Source: Acidobacteriota bacterium (GTDB lineage: Bacteria; Acidobacteriota; Terriglobia; Versatilivoradales; Versatilivoraceae). From it: DNA of 64,000 nt. The notes below the pieces were generated by a model that saw only the letters and a program-made list of their open reading frames with translations, was not told the DNA's origin and did not search any database. Where the stretch lies: NCBI GenBank assembly GCA_022826755.1, contig JAJDUG010000064.1, positions 62,001 through 126,000 on the forward strand, written 5' to 3'. The position numbers were made by a program, and so were the translations under genes. Shown piece by piece: positions 8,386-16,942 of the stretch. Each line of letters starts with the position of its first letter. Within the stretch, counting starts at the first letter, position 1.

Positions 8386-11190
8386 ATGAGGTCTCCCAGA
8401 AAAATCTCCCTCTCTTCCAGACTCTTTGCCCTGTCTCTGGCCGGTGTGGTCTTTTCCACCCTGGTCTTATGGACGGGGTCCGTCGCTGCCGCGGCGCCGG
8501 TTCCCGTGCGGCCGGAAGACTCCAGCCTGCCGGAGGGTATGGAGCGGGTAACCTCTGTCGAAGGAATCACCGAATATCGCCTCGACAACGGGCTTCGGGT
8601 TCTGCTCTTTCCCGATCCCTCCAAGCCCACCATCACCGTGAACATCACCTACCTGGTGGGATCGCTCCACGAGAGTTACGGTGAGACCGGGATGGCCCAC
8701 CTGCTGGAGCACCTGGTCTTCAAGGGCACGCCGCGTCACCCAAACATCCCCCAGGAGCTGACCGAGCATGGAGCCCGCCCCAACGGGACCACCTGGTTCG
8801 ACCGGACCAACTATTTCGAGACCTTCAGGGCTACGGACAAAAATCTGGACTGGGCGCTGGACCTGGAAGCCGACCGCATGATCAATTCCTTCATCGCCAA
8901 GAAGGACCTGGACAGCGAGATGACGGTGGTGCGCAACGAGTTCGAGCGCGGGGAGAACAACCCCTTTCGCATCCTGATGCAGCGCACCCTGGCCGGTGCT
9001 TTTCTATGGCACAACTACGGCAAGTCCACCATCGGGGCCCGCTCCGACATCGAGAACGTTTCCATTGACCGTCTGAAGGCCTTTTATCGGAAGCACTACC
9101 AGCCCGACAATGCCGTCCTGCTGGTGGCCGGGAAGTTCGACGAGGCCAAGACCCTGGCCCTGGTCGCCAAAAAGTTCGGACCCATTCCCCGGCCGACGCG
9201 AAAGCTGCAGAAACCCTACACATCGGAGCCCACCCAGGACGGCGAACGCGCCGTGACACTGCGGAGGGTGGGAGACGTGCAGTTGCTGATGGCCGCCTAC
9301 CACATTCCCGCGGGATCCCACCCCGACTTCGCCGCCCTGGACCTGCTGACCCATATTCTGGCCGACACACCCTCCGGGCGCCTGCACAAGGCGCTGGTCG
9401 AATCCAAGAAGGCCAGCAGAATCTATGGATACAACTTCCAATTACATGACCCGGGGGTTGTCATGATGGGCGCCGAGGTGCGCCAGGAGGATTCGCTGGA
9501 GGATGCCCGCAACGCCTTCCTGCACACCATCGATAAAATCAAAACGGAGCATCCGACGCCGGAAGAAGTCGAAAGGGCGCGGACGCAATTGCTGAAAAAC
9601 ATCGACCTGGCCTTGAATGACGTGAATCAAGTGGGATTGAGCCTGAGTGAGTGGGTAGCCATGGGAGACTGGCGCCTCTTTTTCCTGCACCGTGACCGTA
9701 TCAGGAAGGTGACCCCCGAAGATGTCAGCCGGGTGGCGACCACTTACCTGAAATCATCCAACCGAACCCTGGGGCAGTTCATCCCCACCGAGGATCCGGA
9801 CAGAGCCGAAATTCCCCAACGTCCCGACGTCGCCGCCATGCTCAAGGATTACAAGGGCGACACCGCCGTCGCCGCCGGTGAGGCGTTCGATCCCTCTCCC
9901 GGCAACATCGAGTCGCGAGTACAGCGACTGACCATCGGATCCAACCTGAAGCTGGCGCTGCTCCCCAAGAAAACGCGTGGCACCACGGTTGTGGCAAACA
10001 TTCGCCTCCATTTCGGCGACGAGAAGAACCTCATGGGAAGGGTCACCGTCGGAGGGTTGACCGGATCGATGCTCATGCGGGGGACAGCCAACCGCAGCCG
10101 GCAGGAGATCCAGGACGAGTTGGACCGGCTCAAGGCGACGGGCCGCGTCTCGGGAGGGGCCACCGGCGCCTCCGCATCCATGGAGACCGTCAAGGATAAT
10201 CTTCCCCAGGTCCTGCGGCTGGTGGGCGAGGTCTTTCGCCAACCTTCCTTCCCGACCGGAGAGTTCGACACGCTCAAAGAGGAACGACTGGCCGCCATCG
10301 AGCAGCAGCGGAGCAATCCCCAGTCCATTGCCGCAAACACCTTTGCGCGGCACGGCAACCGCTATCCCAAGGGTCATGTCAACTATTCTCCCAGCTTTGA
10401 CGAGCGAATCGCCGCCATCCAGTCCGCCACCCTGGACGACCTGAAGAGTTTCCACAGGGACTTTTACGGAGCTTCCCACGGCGAAGTGGCCGTATCGGGA
10501 GACTTCGATCCCGACCGGATCGTCGAGGTCCTGAAGGAAATCTTTCCCGACTGGAGCAGCCCCGGCGGATACCGGCGGGTCGAACGACCCTTTCAGGAGA
10601 TTGCCCCGGTCAACCGCTCGGTAGAGACGCCCGACAAGGCCAACGCGGTCTTCATTGCCGGAGTGCCGCTTGCAGTCGGCGACAGCCACCAGGACTACCC
10701 GGCCCTGGTGCTGGGCAACTACATGCTGGGCGGCGGATTCCTCAACTCGCGCCTGGCGGTGCGCATTCGTCAGAAGGAGGGGCTCAGCTACGGGGTACGA
10801 GCCTACCTGGATGCAAGCTCCGAGGACGAGCGCGGCTCTTTCTCCACCTGGGCCATCGCGGCGCCGCAAAACATCGAGAAAGTGGAAGCAGCCTTCCGGG
10901 AGGAGATCGAGCGCGCGCTCAAGGACGGGTTCACCGCCGAGGAAATCGCGGCGGCCAAGTCGGGGTACCTGCAGTCCCGGCAGGTGAGCCGATCTCAGGA
11001 CAGCCGGTTGGCGGGAACCATGGCCAGTCGCCTTTTTCAGGGCCGGACACTGGCCTGGGATGCGGAATTCGAGCGCAAGGTCGATGCTCTCAGCGGGGAC
11101 GGGATCGTATCCGCCCTGCGACGCCACCTGGATCTCGAAAAGATGATCATCGTCAAGGCAGGCGACTTTGCCGCGGCCGCCAAGCAGTAG
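8386..11190 (+). CDS. M16 family zinc protease, exported, fused two-half form
   Basis: Periplasmic or membrane-associated metallopeptidase of the pitrilysin/insulinase superfamily. The 934-residue protein has a signal peptide (basic n-region MRSPRK, hydrophobic 13-36, AAAAP cleavage region). The N-terminal half carries the inverted zinc motif HLLEH (105-109), with the distal ligand probably in VVRNEFE near residue 182; the C-terminal half repeats the fold but lacks the motif (RGTANRSRQEIQDEL at the equivalent place), as in PqqL-type proteins. The R/Y pair expected for substrate binding is seen in GLSYGVRAYL. ATG 8386 has GAGGA nine bases upstream; ATG 8365 has none. A related but zinc-less protein is encoded at 48945-51770. 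Confidence 0.9.
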   Translation: MRSPRKISLSSRLFALSLAGVVFSTLVLWTGSVAAAAPVPVRPEDSSLPEGMERVTSVEGITEYRLDNGLRVLLFPDPSKPTITVNITYLVGSLHESYGETGMAHLLEHLVFKGTPRHPNIPQELTEHGARPNGTTWFDRTNYFETFRATDKNLDWALDLEADRMINSFIAKKDLDSEMTVVRNEFERGENNPFRILMQRTLAGAFLWHNYGKSTIGARSDIENVSIDRLKAFYRKHYQPDNAVLLVAGKFDEAKTLALVAKKFGPIPRPTRKLQKPYTSEPTQDGERAVTLRRVGDVQLLMAAYHIPAGSHPDFAALDLLTHILADTPSGRLHKALVESKKASRIYGYNFQLHDPGVVMMGAEVRQEDSLEDARNAFLHTIDKIKTEHPTPEEVERARTQLLKNIDLALNDVNQVGLSLSEWVAMGDWRLFFLHRDRIRKVTPEDVSRVATTYLKSSNRTLGQFIPTEDPDRAEIPQRPDVAAMLKDYKGDTAVAAGEAFDPSPGNIESRVQRLTIGSNLKLALLPKKTRGTTVVANIRLHFGDEKNLMGRVTVGGLTGSMLMRGTANRSRQEIQDELDRLKATGRVSGGATGASASMETVKDNLPQVLRLVGEVFRQPSFPTGEFDTLKEERLAAIEQQRSNPQSIAANTFARHGNRYPKGHVNYSPSFDERIAAIQSATLDDLKSFHRDFYGASHGEVAVSGDFDPDRIVEVLKEIFPDWSSPGGYRRVERPFQEIAPVNRSVETPDKANAVFIAGVPLAVGDSHQDYPALVLGNYMLGGGFLNSRLAVRIRQKEGLSYGVRAYLDASSEDERGSFSTWAIAAPQNIEKVEAAFREEIERALKDGFTAEEIAAAKSGYLQSRQVSRSQDSRLAGTMASRLFQGRTLAWDAEFERKVDALSGDGIVSALRRHLDLEKMIIVKAGDFAAAAKQ

Positions 11191-11258
11191 GGCATCCTTG
11201 CGTTTTCTGCCTCGGGGCGGGGTCCGAAAGCCTCGGCGGCAACCGGGAAGGGGGCGCC

Positions 11259-11549
11259 ATGCAGTGCTGGAAGTGCGGAACAAGGGTTGTTCTCGCACCC
11301 CGCAGCAGGGTTTCGAGAAATGCCAGTTGCGACCAATGCGACAGCGACCTCCACGTCTGCAAGAACTGCAGATTCCACGATCCGACGGTCCACAACCAGT
11401 GCCGCGAGACCCAGGCCGAGTGGGTGAGCGACAGGGAACGAGCCAACTTCTGCGACTACTTTGAACCCTCCGAAACAATGGCGGGGGGCTCTGGCGCATC
11501 TGCTGCCCAAGAGGCCAAGACGGCCTTTGACAGTCTGTTCAAGGACTGA
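11259..11549 (+). CDS. Small multi-cysteine zinc-ribbon protein
   Basis: A 96-residue protein with paired cysteines CWKC (3-6), CDQC, CKNC and further isolated Cys/His (CRFHDP, NQC, NFCDYF), arranged like tandem zinc ribbons, followed by an acidic flexible tail. The pattern VCKNCRFHDP...C.....E.V.D...ANFC.YF suggests a conserved family, but I cannot name it. A strong ribosome-binding site (AAGGGGG) precedes ATG 11259. It sits 18 bp before the QueC-family gene on the same strand, so the two are likely cotranscribed. Confidence 0.75.
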   Translation: MQCWKCGTRVVLAPRSRVSRNASCDQCDSDLHVCKNCRFHDPTVHNQCRETQAEWVSDRERANFCDYFEPSETMAGGSGASAAQEAKTAFDSLFKD

Positions 11550-11567
11550 GCTTGCCCCACAACGGCA

Positions 11568-12299
11568 ATGACCGCGGTCAATTCAAGAGGACTGAACAAT
11601 CGGCGGGCATGCGTGCTGATCAGCGGAGGACTGGATAGCTGCGTCCTCTTGGCCTGTCTTGCCGAACAGGGCTGGGAGATCACTCCTCTCTATATCAAGG
11701 CCGGCCTGGTCTGGGAAAGAGTAGAGCTGAAATGGATCCGGAGGTTTCTGGCCCGCCTGGACCACTTCGGACTCAAACCCCTGAGGCAGCTCAGCCTTCC
11801 GGTCCAGGACACCTACCATTCCCACTGGAGCACCACCGGCCATGCCGTTCCCGGAACTCATACCGACGACAGCGCCGTCTACCTTCCGGGGCGAAACCTC
11901 CTTCTGCTCTCCAAGGCCGCGGTCTATTGCGCGCTCAACCGGATCGGCGTCATCGCTCTGGGGTTGTTGAAGGGCAACCCGTTCCCCGACGCCACGCCGG
12001 ACTTTCTTCGCGGTTTCGAGCGTCTGGCCAGCGGCGCTCTCGCTCACCCGCTCGAGATCGTGACTCCGTTCAGCAATCTCTCCAAGGCAGAGGTGATCGA
12101 TCTGGGCAGGGACCTCCCCCTGGAATTGACCTTTTCCTGTATCTGTCCGGTTGGGGAAATCCACTGCGGCGACTGCAACAAGTGCGCCGAGCGACGGCGC
12201 TCCTTCGCCGAGGCGGGGGTGACGGACCGAACCGACTACCACCGGCTGCCTGGATTGGAGGCCCAGCCGGGTTCCGTCCGACCGGATCAGGTGGATTGA
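11568..12299 (+). CDS. queC: QueC/ExsB-family 7-cyano-7-deazaguanine synthase, divergent
   Basis: ATP-pyrophosphatase fold protein related to QueC, which converts carboxydeazaguanine to preQ0 for queuosine. The P-loop SGGLDS is at 19-24, the VPGRN-like YLPGRN at about 105-110, and the C-terminal zinc site is C191, C200, C203, C206 (CGDCNKC). The canonical YPDCR segment of QueC is replaced by FPDATPDFL, and the family's nucleotide/loop region is otherwise diverged. The 243-residue length is normal. No queD, queE or queF is near; the partner is a small zinc-ribbon protein. It may be a true QueC or a specialised paralogue; the family assignment is firm, the exact reaction less so. Confidence 0.75.
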   Translation: MTAVNSRGLNNRRACVLISGGLDSCVLLACLAEQGWEITPLYIKAGLVWERVELKWIRRFLARLDHFGLKPLRQLSLPVQDTYHSHWSTTGHAVPGTHTDDSAVYLPGRNLLLLSKAAVYCALNRIGVIALGLLKGNPFPDATPDFLRGFERLASGALAHPLEIVTPFSNLSKAEVIDLGRDLPLELTFSCICPVGEIHCGDCNKCAERRRSFAEAGVTDRTDYHRLPGLEAQPGSVRPDQVD

Positions 12300-12313
12300 A
12301 ATCGGCGGTCCGC

Positions 12314-13729
12314 TCAGGTGCCCTTGCCAAGCAGCACAATCGGAATGGTCTTCAAGGCGATCTTGACGTCCAGCAGCAAGGACCAGTTGTCGATATACTG
12401 CAGGTCCAACTTCATCCACTCGTCGAAGTCGATCTCGTTTCTGCCGCGAACCTGCCACAAGCAGGTAAGTCCCGGCTTCATCCGAAGCCTTCGACGCTGC
12501 CAGCGCTGGTAGTCTTCCACCTCTCGCGGGAGCGGCGGGCGCGGACCCACGAAGGACATGTCCCCCTTGAGGATGTTCACAAGCTGGGGCAGCTCATCCA
12601 GGCTGAACTTGCGCAGGAAGCGACCCACCGGCGTGCAGCGGGGATCCTTGCCGATCTTGAAAACCGGTCCCGACATTTCGTTGAGGTGTTGTAGCCGGCT
12701 CCGGGCGGCTTCGGCGTTTTCCACCATGGACCGGAACTTGTAGAAGACGAACTTCCTTCCCCCCAACCCGCACCGGACCTGTTTGAAGATGATCGGTCCC
12801 TTCGAGGTGGTCTTGATCAAGAGGGCGATCAAGCCGAACAGCGGCGCCGTCAACACCAACAGGGCGCAGGCCAGGACCAGGTCGAACCCGTTCTTGACCA
12901 GGAGCAGGTAGTCGTTTTGGGGCGTGGTGGTGAACGTCAGCAGGGGCAGGTCCTGCAAGGCCTCCAGGTAGACCTTGGAAGTCACGTGGGGAAAGAAGCT
13001 GAGCATGACCCGGGTCTTGACGCCCTCTTCCTCGCACAGGAGAAAAATCTCCTCCAGCCCCGCCAGGGCATCCTTGGAGACCACGAAAATGACTTCATCG
13101 ACGGTATGCCTCTTGATGGCCTCGCCGAATTGGGAGAGTGGGATCCTGGGATAGGCTCCGAGCCGGGAGTCGGGCAAGTCGCCGGGAGATTCCGGCACGA
13201 TGCCGACCAGGTGATACCCCCAGGGCTCGGCCTCCTCCAGCACGGCCGCGACCCGTGCGGCCCGGTCACCGCTGCCGACGATCAGGAGGTTCCGGTCTCC
13301 CGACACCAACCGGCCGAAGCGGCTGACTCCCCTGGCGGCGAACAGGCGGAACGCCAACAGGAAACAGAAGTTGACCAGGACGAAAATCAGGATGAAGGGA
13401 CGGCTGATGAACTGGTATTTCAGCACGAAGATGGCCGCGCTGATGAGGACGCCTCCCAGAAAGACCAGCAGCGCCGTTTCCTTGACCACCCCCAGCCGGT
13501 CATTGGCCGAGAGGGCGGGCTGCCGCTGAATAAGCAGGGCCAACCCGTTCCACAGCAGGACCACCACCAGCAGCAGTCCCAGGTAGTCGCGGAGGGGAAA
13601 CAATTCTCCGAAATAGGCCAGCGGCAGATGGTCTCGAATCGCATAGGCCAGCAGGAACGAAACCACCGTCACTGCCGTCTCCACCAGGGCGTTAACCAGG
13701 CGGGCGATGCGGTACTTGCGCTGCATCAT
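12314..13729 (-). CDS. Polyprenyl glycosylphosphotransferase (WbaP/WcaJ type)
   Basis: Initiates exopolysaccharide or O-antigen synthesis by moving a sugar-1-phosphate from a UDP-sugar to undecaprenyl phosphate at the inner membrane. The 471-residue protein has four N-terminal membrane segments (about 10-25, 48-66, 85-106, 112-132), a nucleotide-binding-like CoA_binding_3 domain beginning LLIVGSGDRAARVA, a fifth hydrophobic segment (LVLACALLVLTAPLFGLIALL), then the catalytic bacterial sugar transferase domain with KFVFYKFRSM, FSLDELPQLVNIL and MSFVGPRPPLP. It ends tail-to-tail 14 bp from the QueC gene. No other polysaccharide gene is in the window, so the target polymer is unknown. Confidence 0.93.
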   Translation of the reverse strand: MMQRKYRIARLVNALVETAVTVVSFLLAYAIRDHLPLAYFGELFPLRDYLGLLLVVVLLWNGLALLIQRQPALSANDRLGVVKETALLVFLGGVLISAAIFVLKYQFISRPFILIFVLVNFCFLLAFRLFAARGVSRFGRLVSGDRNLLIVGSGDRAARVAAVLEEAEPWGYHLVGIVPESPGDLPDSRLGAYPRIPLSQFGEAIKRHTVDEVIFVVSKDALAGLEEIFLLCEEEGVKTRVMLSFFPHVTSKVYLEALQDLPLLTFTTTPQNDYLLLVKNGFDLVLACALLVLTAPLFGLIALLIKTTSKGPIIFKQVRCGLGGRKFVFYKFRSMVENAEAARSRLQHLNEMSGPVFKIGKDPRCTPVGRFLRKFSLDELPQLVNILKGDMSFVGPRPPLPREVEDYQRWQRRRLRMKPGLTCLWQVRGRNEIDFDEWMKLDLQYIDNWSLLLDVKIALKTIPIVLLGKGT

Positions 13730-13786
13730 GGGTCATCGCCTCCGTTCACCCCCGTAGCCGATACGGTCTGCCGGTCCGGAACCCCC

Positions 13787-14824
13787 TCAATGGACAAGGA
13801 TCGCCGGCCCCCCCCATCCGGCCACCCGTCCGATCACGCCGGCGCTCGGGTAGGTTGGCCGCAGTTGAGCCAGCAGCGACTCCACCTTCTGTTGGGGAAC
13901 CGACATCAGGATGCCGCCTGCCGTTTGGGGATCGAAGAGCAGACTGACAAGCTCGGACGCGATGCCTTCCCGAAGGGCAACCCCCGATCCTACGAATTCC
14001 CGATTGGTCTTGTCCCCGCCGGTCAACATTCCTTGCCCCGCCAACTCCAGAGCCCCCTTCAGCAGCGGAACCCTTGCCGAATCGATTTCGAGGTTCACCC
14101 GGCTGGCTTGAGCTACTTCCCAAAGGTGCCCCAACAGGCCGAAACCGGTGACGTCGGTCGCGCAGCGGAGGCGAAAGTCCCGCATGGCGCGGGCTGCCGC
14201 CTCTCCCGGCAGCAGCATGGTGCCCACCGCGGCTCCGGCAACTGAAGCTTCCGTAGTTTGAAACTTGATCCCGGTCGAGATCACACCGGTCCCGATGGGC
14301 TTTGTCAAGACCAGGAGCTCCCCGGGCCGGGCAGCGGCGTTGGTGGCCACCTGATCCGGATGGATGGTGCCCGTCACGGCATAGCCGAACATGATCTGCT
14401 CGTTGTCCACGCTATGGCCGCCCAGGAGTGTGACCTTGTGCTGCGACAAGACTTCCAATCCTCCCCGCATCACCTCGGACAAGATGGCCCAGTCCACCCC
14501 CTTCTTGGGAAAACAGGTCACCGAAAGGGCCGTCAACGGTGTCCCGGCCATGGCCCAGACGTCGCTGAGGGAGTTCAGGGCGGCAATGCGCCCGTAGTCG
14601 AAGGGGTCGTCGACGATGGGAGTAAAGAAGTCCAGCGTCTGAACCAGGGCCAGATCGTCCTGCAGACGGAATACTCCCGCGTCGTCGGCGGTGTCGAAGC
14701 CGACAAGGAGATTGGGATTCCGGGGTTGTCGGGGTAACTCACTCAACACTTGAGCGAGCGCCTGTGGGGCGAGCTTGGAAGCTCAACCCGCACAGGAAAC
14801 CATCTCTGTCAGTCGCTTGCTCAT
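13787..14824 (-). CDS. selD: Selenide, water dikinase SelD, selenocysteine-containing (in-frame UGA)
   Basis: Makes selenophosphate from selenide and ATP, the selenium donor for selenocysteine and selenouridine. Read through one in-frame TGA (14783-14785), the gene starts at ATG 14824 behind GGAGGT and gives 345 residues: the N-terminus reads [20 protein letters not shown], with U at 14 and Lys17 in the same U/C-x-x-K spacing as catalytic Cys17/Lys20 of E. coli SelD. Downstream are [46 protein letters not shown] and [12 protein letters not shown]. Starting at GTG 14749, as an automatic caller would, removes the catalytic loop. A hairpin follows the UGA. It is monocistronic; selA, selB and selC are not visible here. 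Confidence 0.92.
14751..14785 (-). promoter_or_regulatory. Candidate bacterial SECIS hairpin in selD
   Basis: Directly after the UGA the mRNA can fold with outer pairs UGAGC/GCUCA and an apical stem CGCC/GGCG closing a CCACA loop, placing the loop about 18-23 nt past the UGA, the position expected for a SelB-binding element. The loop lacks the guanine typical of the E. coli element, so the fold is plausible but not decisive. Confidence 0.5.
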
Positions 14825-15059
14825 TCACACCTCCAATTCCGGAGAAACCGCAAAAGACGGCCCTATTATGCCACGCATGCGCCTTGCGTTTTGGAGCGCT
14901 GTCCCAGTTTGGCGAAGTCGGGGAGATATTCGAGGTTGTGCCAATCTCGGTGAGAGCTGGCGCCCGCGCTCCCAGGCGCTGTCCGCTCGGTTGAGAGTCA
15001 CTCCCGGAACGCCGCGTCGGCCCCCTCCGCATCAGCCTTCGCCATTCGGCTCGGCTGCG

Positions 15060-15079
15060 ACTCCCCTCAAGAGGGGAGT
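15060..15079. repeat. Perfect 20-bp palindrome at the R1 edge
   Basis: ACTCCCCTCAAGAGGGGAGT; near-identical palindromes occur at 57231-57252 and 58675-58693, each next to or near R1-type sequence. Confidence 0.75.
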
Positions 15080-15381
15080 GATACTTGAGGCTTGCAAACG
15101 GCCCCTTGCCCTATTCCTGGGCGTGATGTAAATCATGGTCCAGGTTTGTTGTGTGGATGATGGCCCACCCGGGAACACGGGCGTCCCGCCCGCACATGGC
15201 CTGGCGCAGCCTTGGCCATCGCCGCCGCTGGGATGGAACGGTAACGGGGCCTTGCCTTTCATTCGGACTGGCCCATGCCGTTCACGCCGGCAGGGTGGCT
15301 GCCTGCCGGCAACCTTGCGCCGACGCTCCACCACCTCCAGCCAGAAATAAGGTTGCGGGCGAGACGCCCGCGTTCCCGGGG
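15078..15381 (+). repeat. R1 dispersed repeat, copy 1
   Basis: About 304 bp. It opens GTGATACTTGAGGCTTGCAA, contains the inverted-terminal-like GC palindrome pair (CGGGCGTCCCGCCCGC near the left, GGGCGAGACGCCCGCGTTCC near the right) and the inner constant stretch GGGGCCTTGCCTTTCATTCG. It is directly followed by copy 2. Confidence 0.85.
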
Positions 15382-15700
15382 GTGATTCTTGAGGCTTGCA
15401 AACGGCCTCTTGCCCGATTCCTGGGCGTGATGTAAATCATGGTCCAGGTTCGTTGTGTGGAGGATGCCCACCCGGGAACGCGGGCGTCCCGCCTGCACAT
15501 GGCCTGGCGCAGCCTTGGCCATCGCCGCCGCTGGGATCGAACGGTAACGGGGCCTTGCCTTTCATTCGGACTGGCCCATGCCGTTCACGCCGGCAGGGTG
15601 GCTGCCTGCCGGCAACCTTGCACCGACGCTCCACCACCTCCAGCCAGGAATAAGGTTGCGGGCGAGACGCCCGCGTTCCCGGGGGGCGGGACGCCCGCGG
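15382..15700 (+). repeat. R1 dispersed repeat, copy 2 (tandem with copy 1)
   Basis: Nearly identical to copy 1 at a 304-bp offset; differences are scattered substitutions. It ends with a duplicated palindrome half (GGGCGGGACGCCCGCGGTC). Other copies lie at 25076-25295 (inverted) and 58362-58700. Confidence 0.85.
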
Positions 15701-15812
15701 TCGAGCCGGTGGGGGCAGACGCCACGCCGCCAGACCACGCTGAGGAACGAGCAAAGCAGGAAGAGAGCAGGATTGTTTCCCGGAAGAGTTCAGGAGGGGA
15801 AAACTCTAGCCG

Positions 15813-16907
15813 TCAATGGCCTTTAGCGTCCAGCCTGTCCAGGATCAGCCGTCCCATCTCACGCGTGCCTACCGAGCGCCCGCCCGCCGCCATCAGGTCG
15901 GCGGTTCGGTATCCCTCGTCCAGCACCGACGCAATGGCCGTCTCGATGGCTGCCGCTTCCCGCTCCAAGCCGAAGGAATACTTGAACATCATGGCCGTGG
16001 AGGCAATCATGGCGATCGGATTGGCCAGGTCCCTGCCGGCAATGTCGGGAGCCGTACCGTGGACGGGTTCGTAAAGACCGTTGCGGCCGCCCAGACTGGC
16101 CGAGGGCAACATTCCAATGGAGCCGGTCAACATGGAGGCTTCATCGCTGAGGATGTCCCCGAACATGTTGGTGGTGACGATGACGTCGAACTGCCCGGGG
16201 TCGGCAATCAACTGCATGGCGCAGTTATCGACCAGCATGTGGTTGAGTGAAATGTCGGGGAAACTCTTGCCCACCTCGGAAACCACCCGGCGCCACAACT
16301 GCGACGATTCCAGGACGTTGGCCTTGTCGACCGAAGTCACCCGGCCTCGCCTCTTTCCGGCAGCCTCGAAGGCGACCCTGGCGATCCGCTCGATCTCGGA
16401 GGTTCGATAGATCAGGGTATTGATTCCGACTTCCTGCCCGTTTCTCTTCGAGATGCCGCGGGGCTGACCGAAATAGATGCCGCCGGTCAACTCTCGCACG
16501 ATCAACAGATCGACTCCCTTGACAATCTCGGGTTTCAGGCTGGAGGCCCCTGCCAGCGTGGGATAGACATGGGCCGGCCTGAGATTGGCAAAGAGGCCCA
16601 GGCCGGCTCGCAGCCCCAGAATCCCCTTTTCCGGCTTGAGCTCCGGAGGGTTGTCATCCCATTGGGGACCGCCCACGGCTCCCAACAGGACGGCATGGCT
16701 CCGCTTGCAGAGATCCAGGGTGGATTCCGGCAGGGGGACGCCGGTGGCATCCAGGGCGCTGCCTCCTGCCAGGGCTTCTTCCGTGCCAATGCAGTGGCCG
16801 TACCGAGTTGCGATCTCTTCGATCACCAGCAAGGCCTGGGCCATGACCTCTTTCCCGATTCCGTCACCCGGGATTACCGCGACCCGCTTCTCACCCTTGG
16901 ATCCCAT
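15813..16907 (-). CDS. leuB: 3-isopropylmalate dehydrogenase LeuB
   Basis: NAD-dependent oxidative decarboxylation of 3-isopropylmalate in leucine synthesis. At 364 residues it has the full beta-decarboxylating dehydrogenase fold: [11 protein letters not shown] at the N-terminus, [24 protein letters not shown], the [14 protein letters not shown] motif that separates LeuB from isocitrate dehydrogenase, [23 protein letters not shown] and [21 protein letters not shown]. The start has an AGGACATTCC ribosome-binding region. It is the last gene of the ilvC / TIGR00300 / leuA / leuB series, 35 bp after leuA. Confidence 0.97.
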   Translation of the reverse strand: MGSKGEKRVAVIPGDGIGKEVMAQALLVIEEIATRYGHCIGTEEALAGGSALDATGVPLPESTLDLCKRSHAVLLGAVGGPQWDDNPPELKPEKGILGLRAGLGLFANLRPAHVYPTLAGASSLKPEIVKGVDLLIVRELTGGIYFGQPRGISKRNGQEVGINTLIYRTSEIERIARVAFEAAGKRRGRVTSVDKANVLESSQLWRRVVSEVGKSFPDISLNHMLVDNCAMQLIADPGQFDVIVTTNMFGDILSDEASMLTGSIGMLPSASLGGRNGLYEPVHGTAPDIAGRDLANPIAMIASTAMMFKYSFGLEREAAAIETAIASVLDEGYRTADLMAAGGRSVGTREMGRLILDRLDAKGH

Positions 16908-16942
16908 GGAATGTCCTTTGCGCTTTCCTTTTATAGGGGGTT

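Larger units (their letters stand above)
14825..15812. other. Repeat-rich gap between selD and leuB
   Basis: Nearly 1 kb without a gene. It contains a short shared motif around 15022-15047, a perfect palindrome (15060-15079), then two tandem copies of the R1 repeat (15078-15381 and 15382-15700). The short frames here are products of the repeat and are conserved only as DNA. Confidence 0.75.

Noticed and set aside
13787-14749. SelD as an N-terminally truncated or cysteine-less protein
   Set aside because: Extending upstream through a single TGA restores a conserved N-terminus with a ribosome-binding site, so truncation is not the best reading.
15078-15700. CRISPR array
   Set aside because: The repeats are about 300 bp, tandem only twice and without short spacers; no cas genes.
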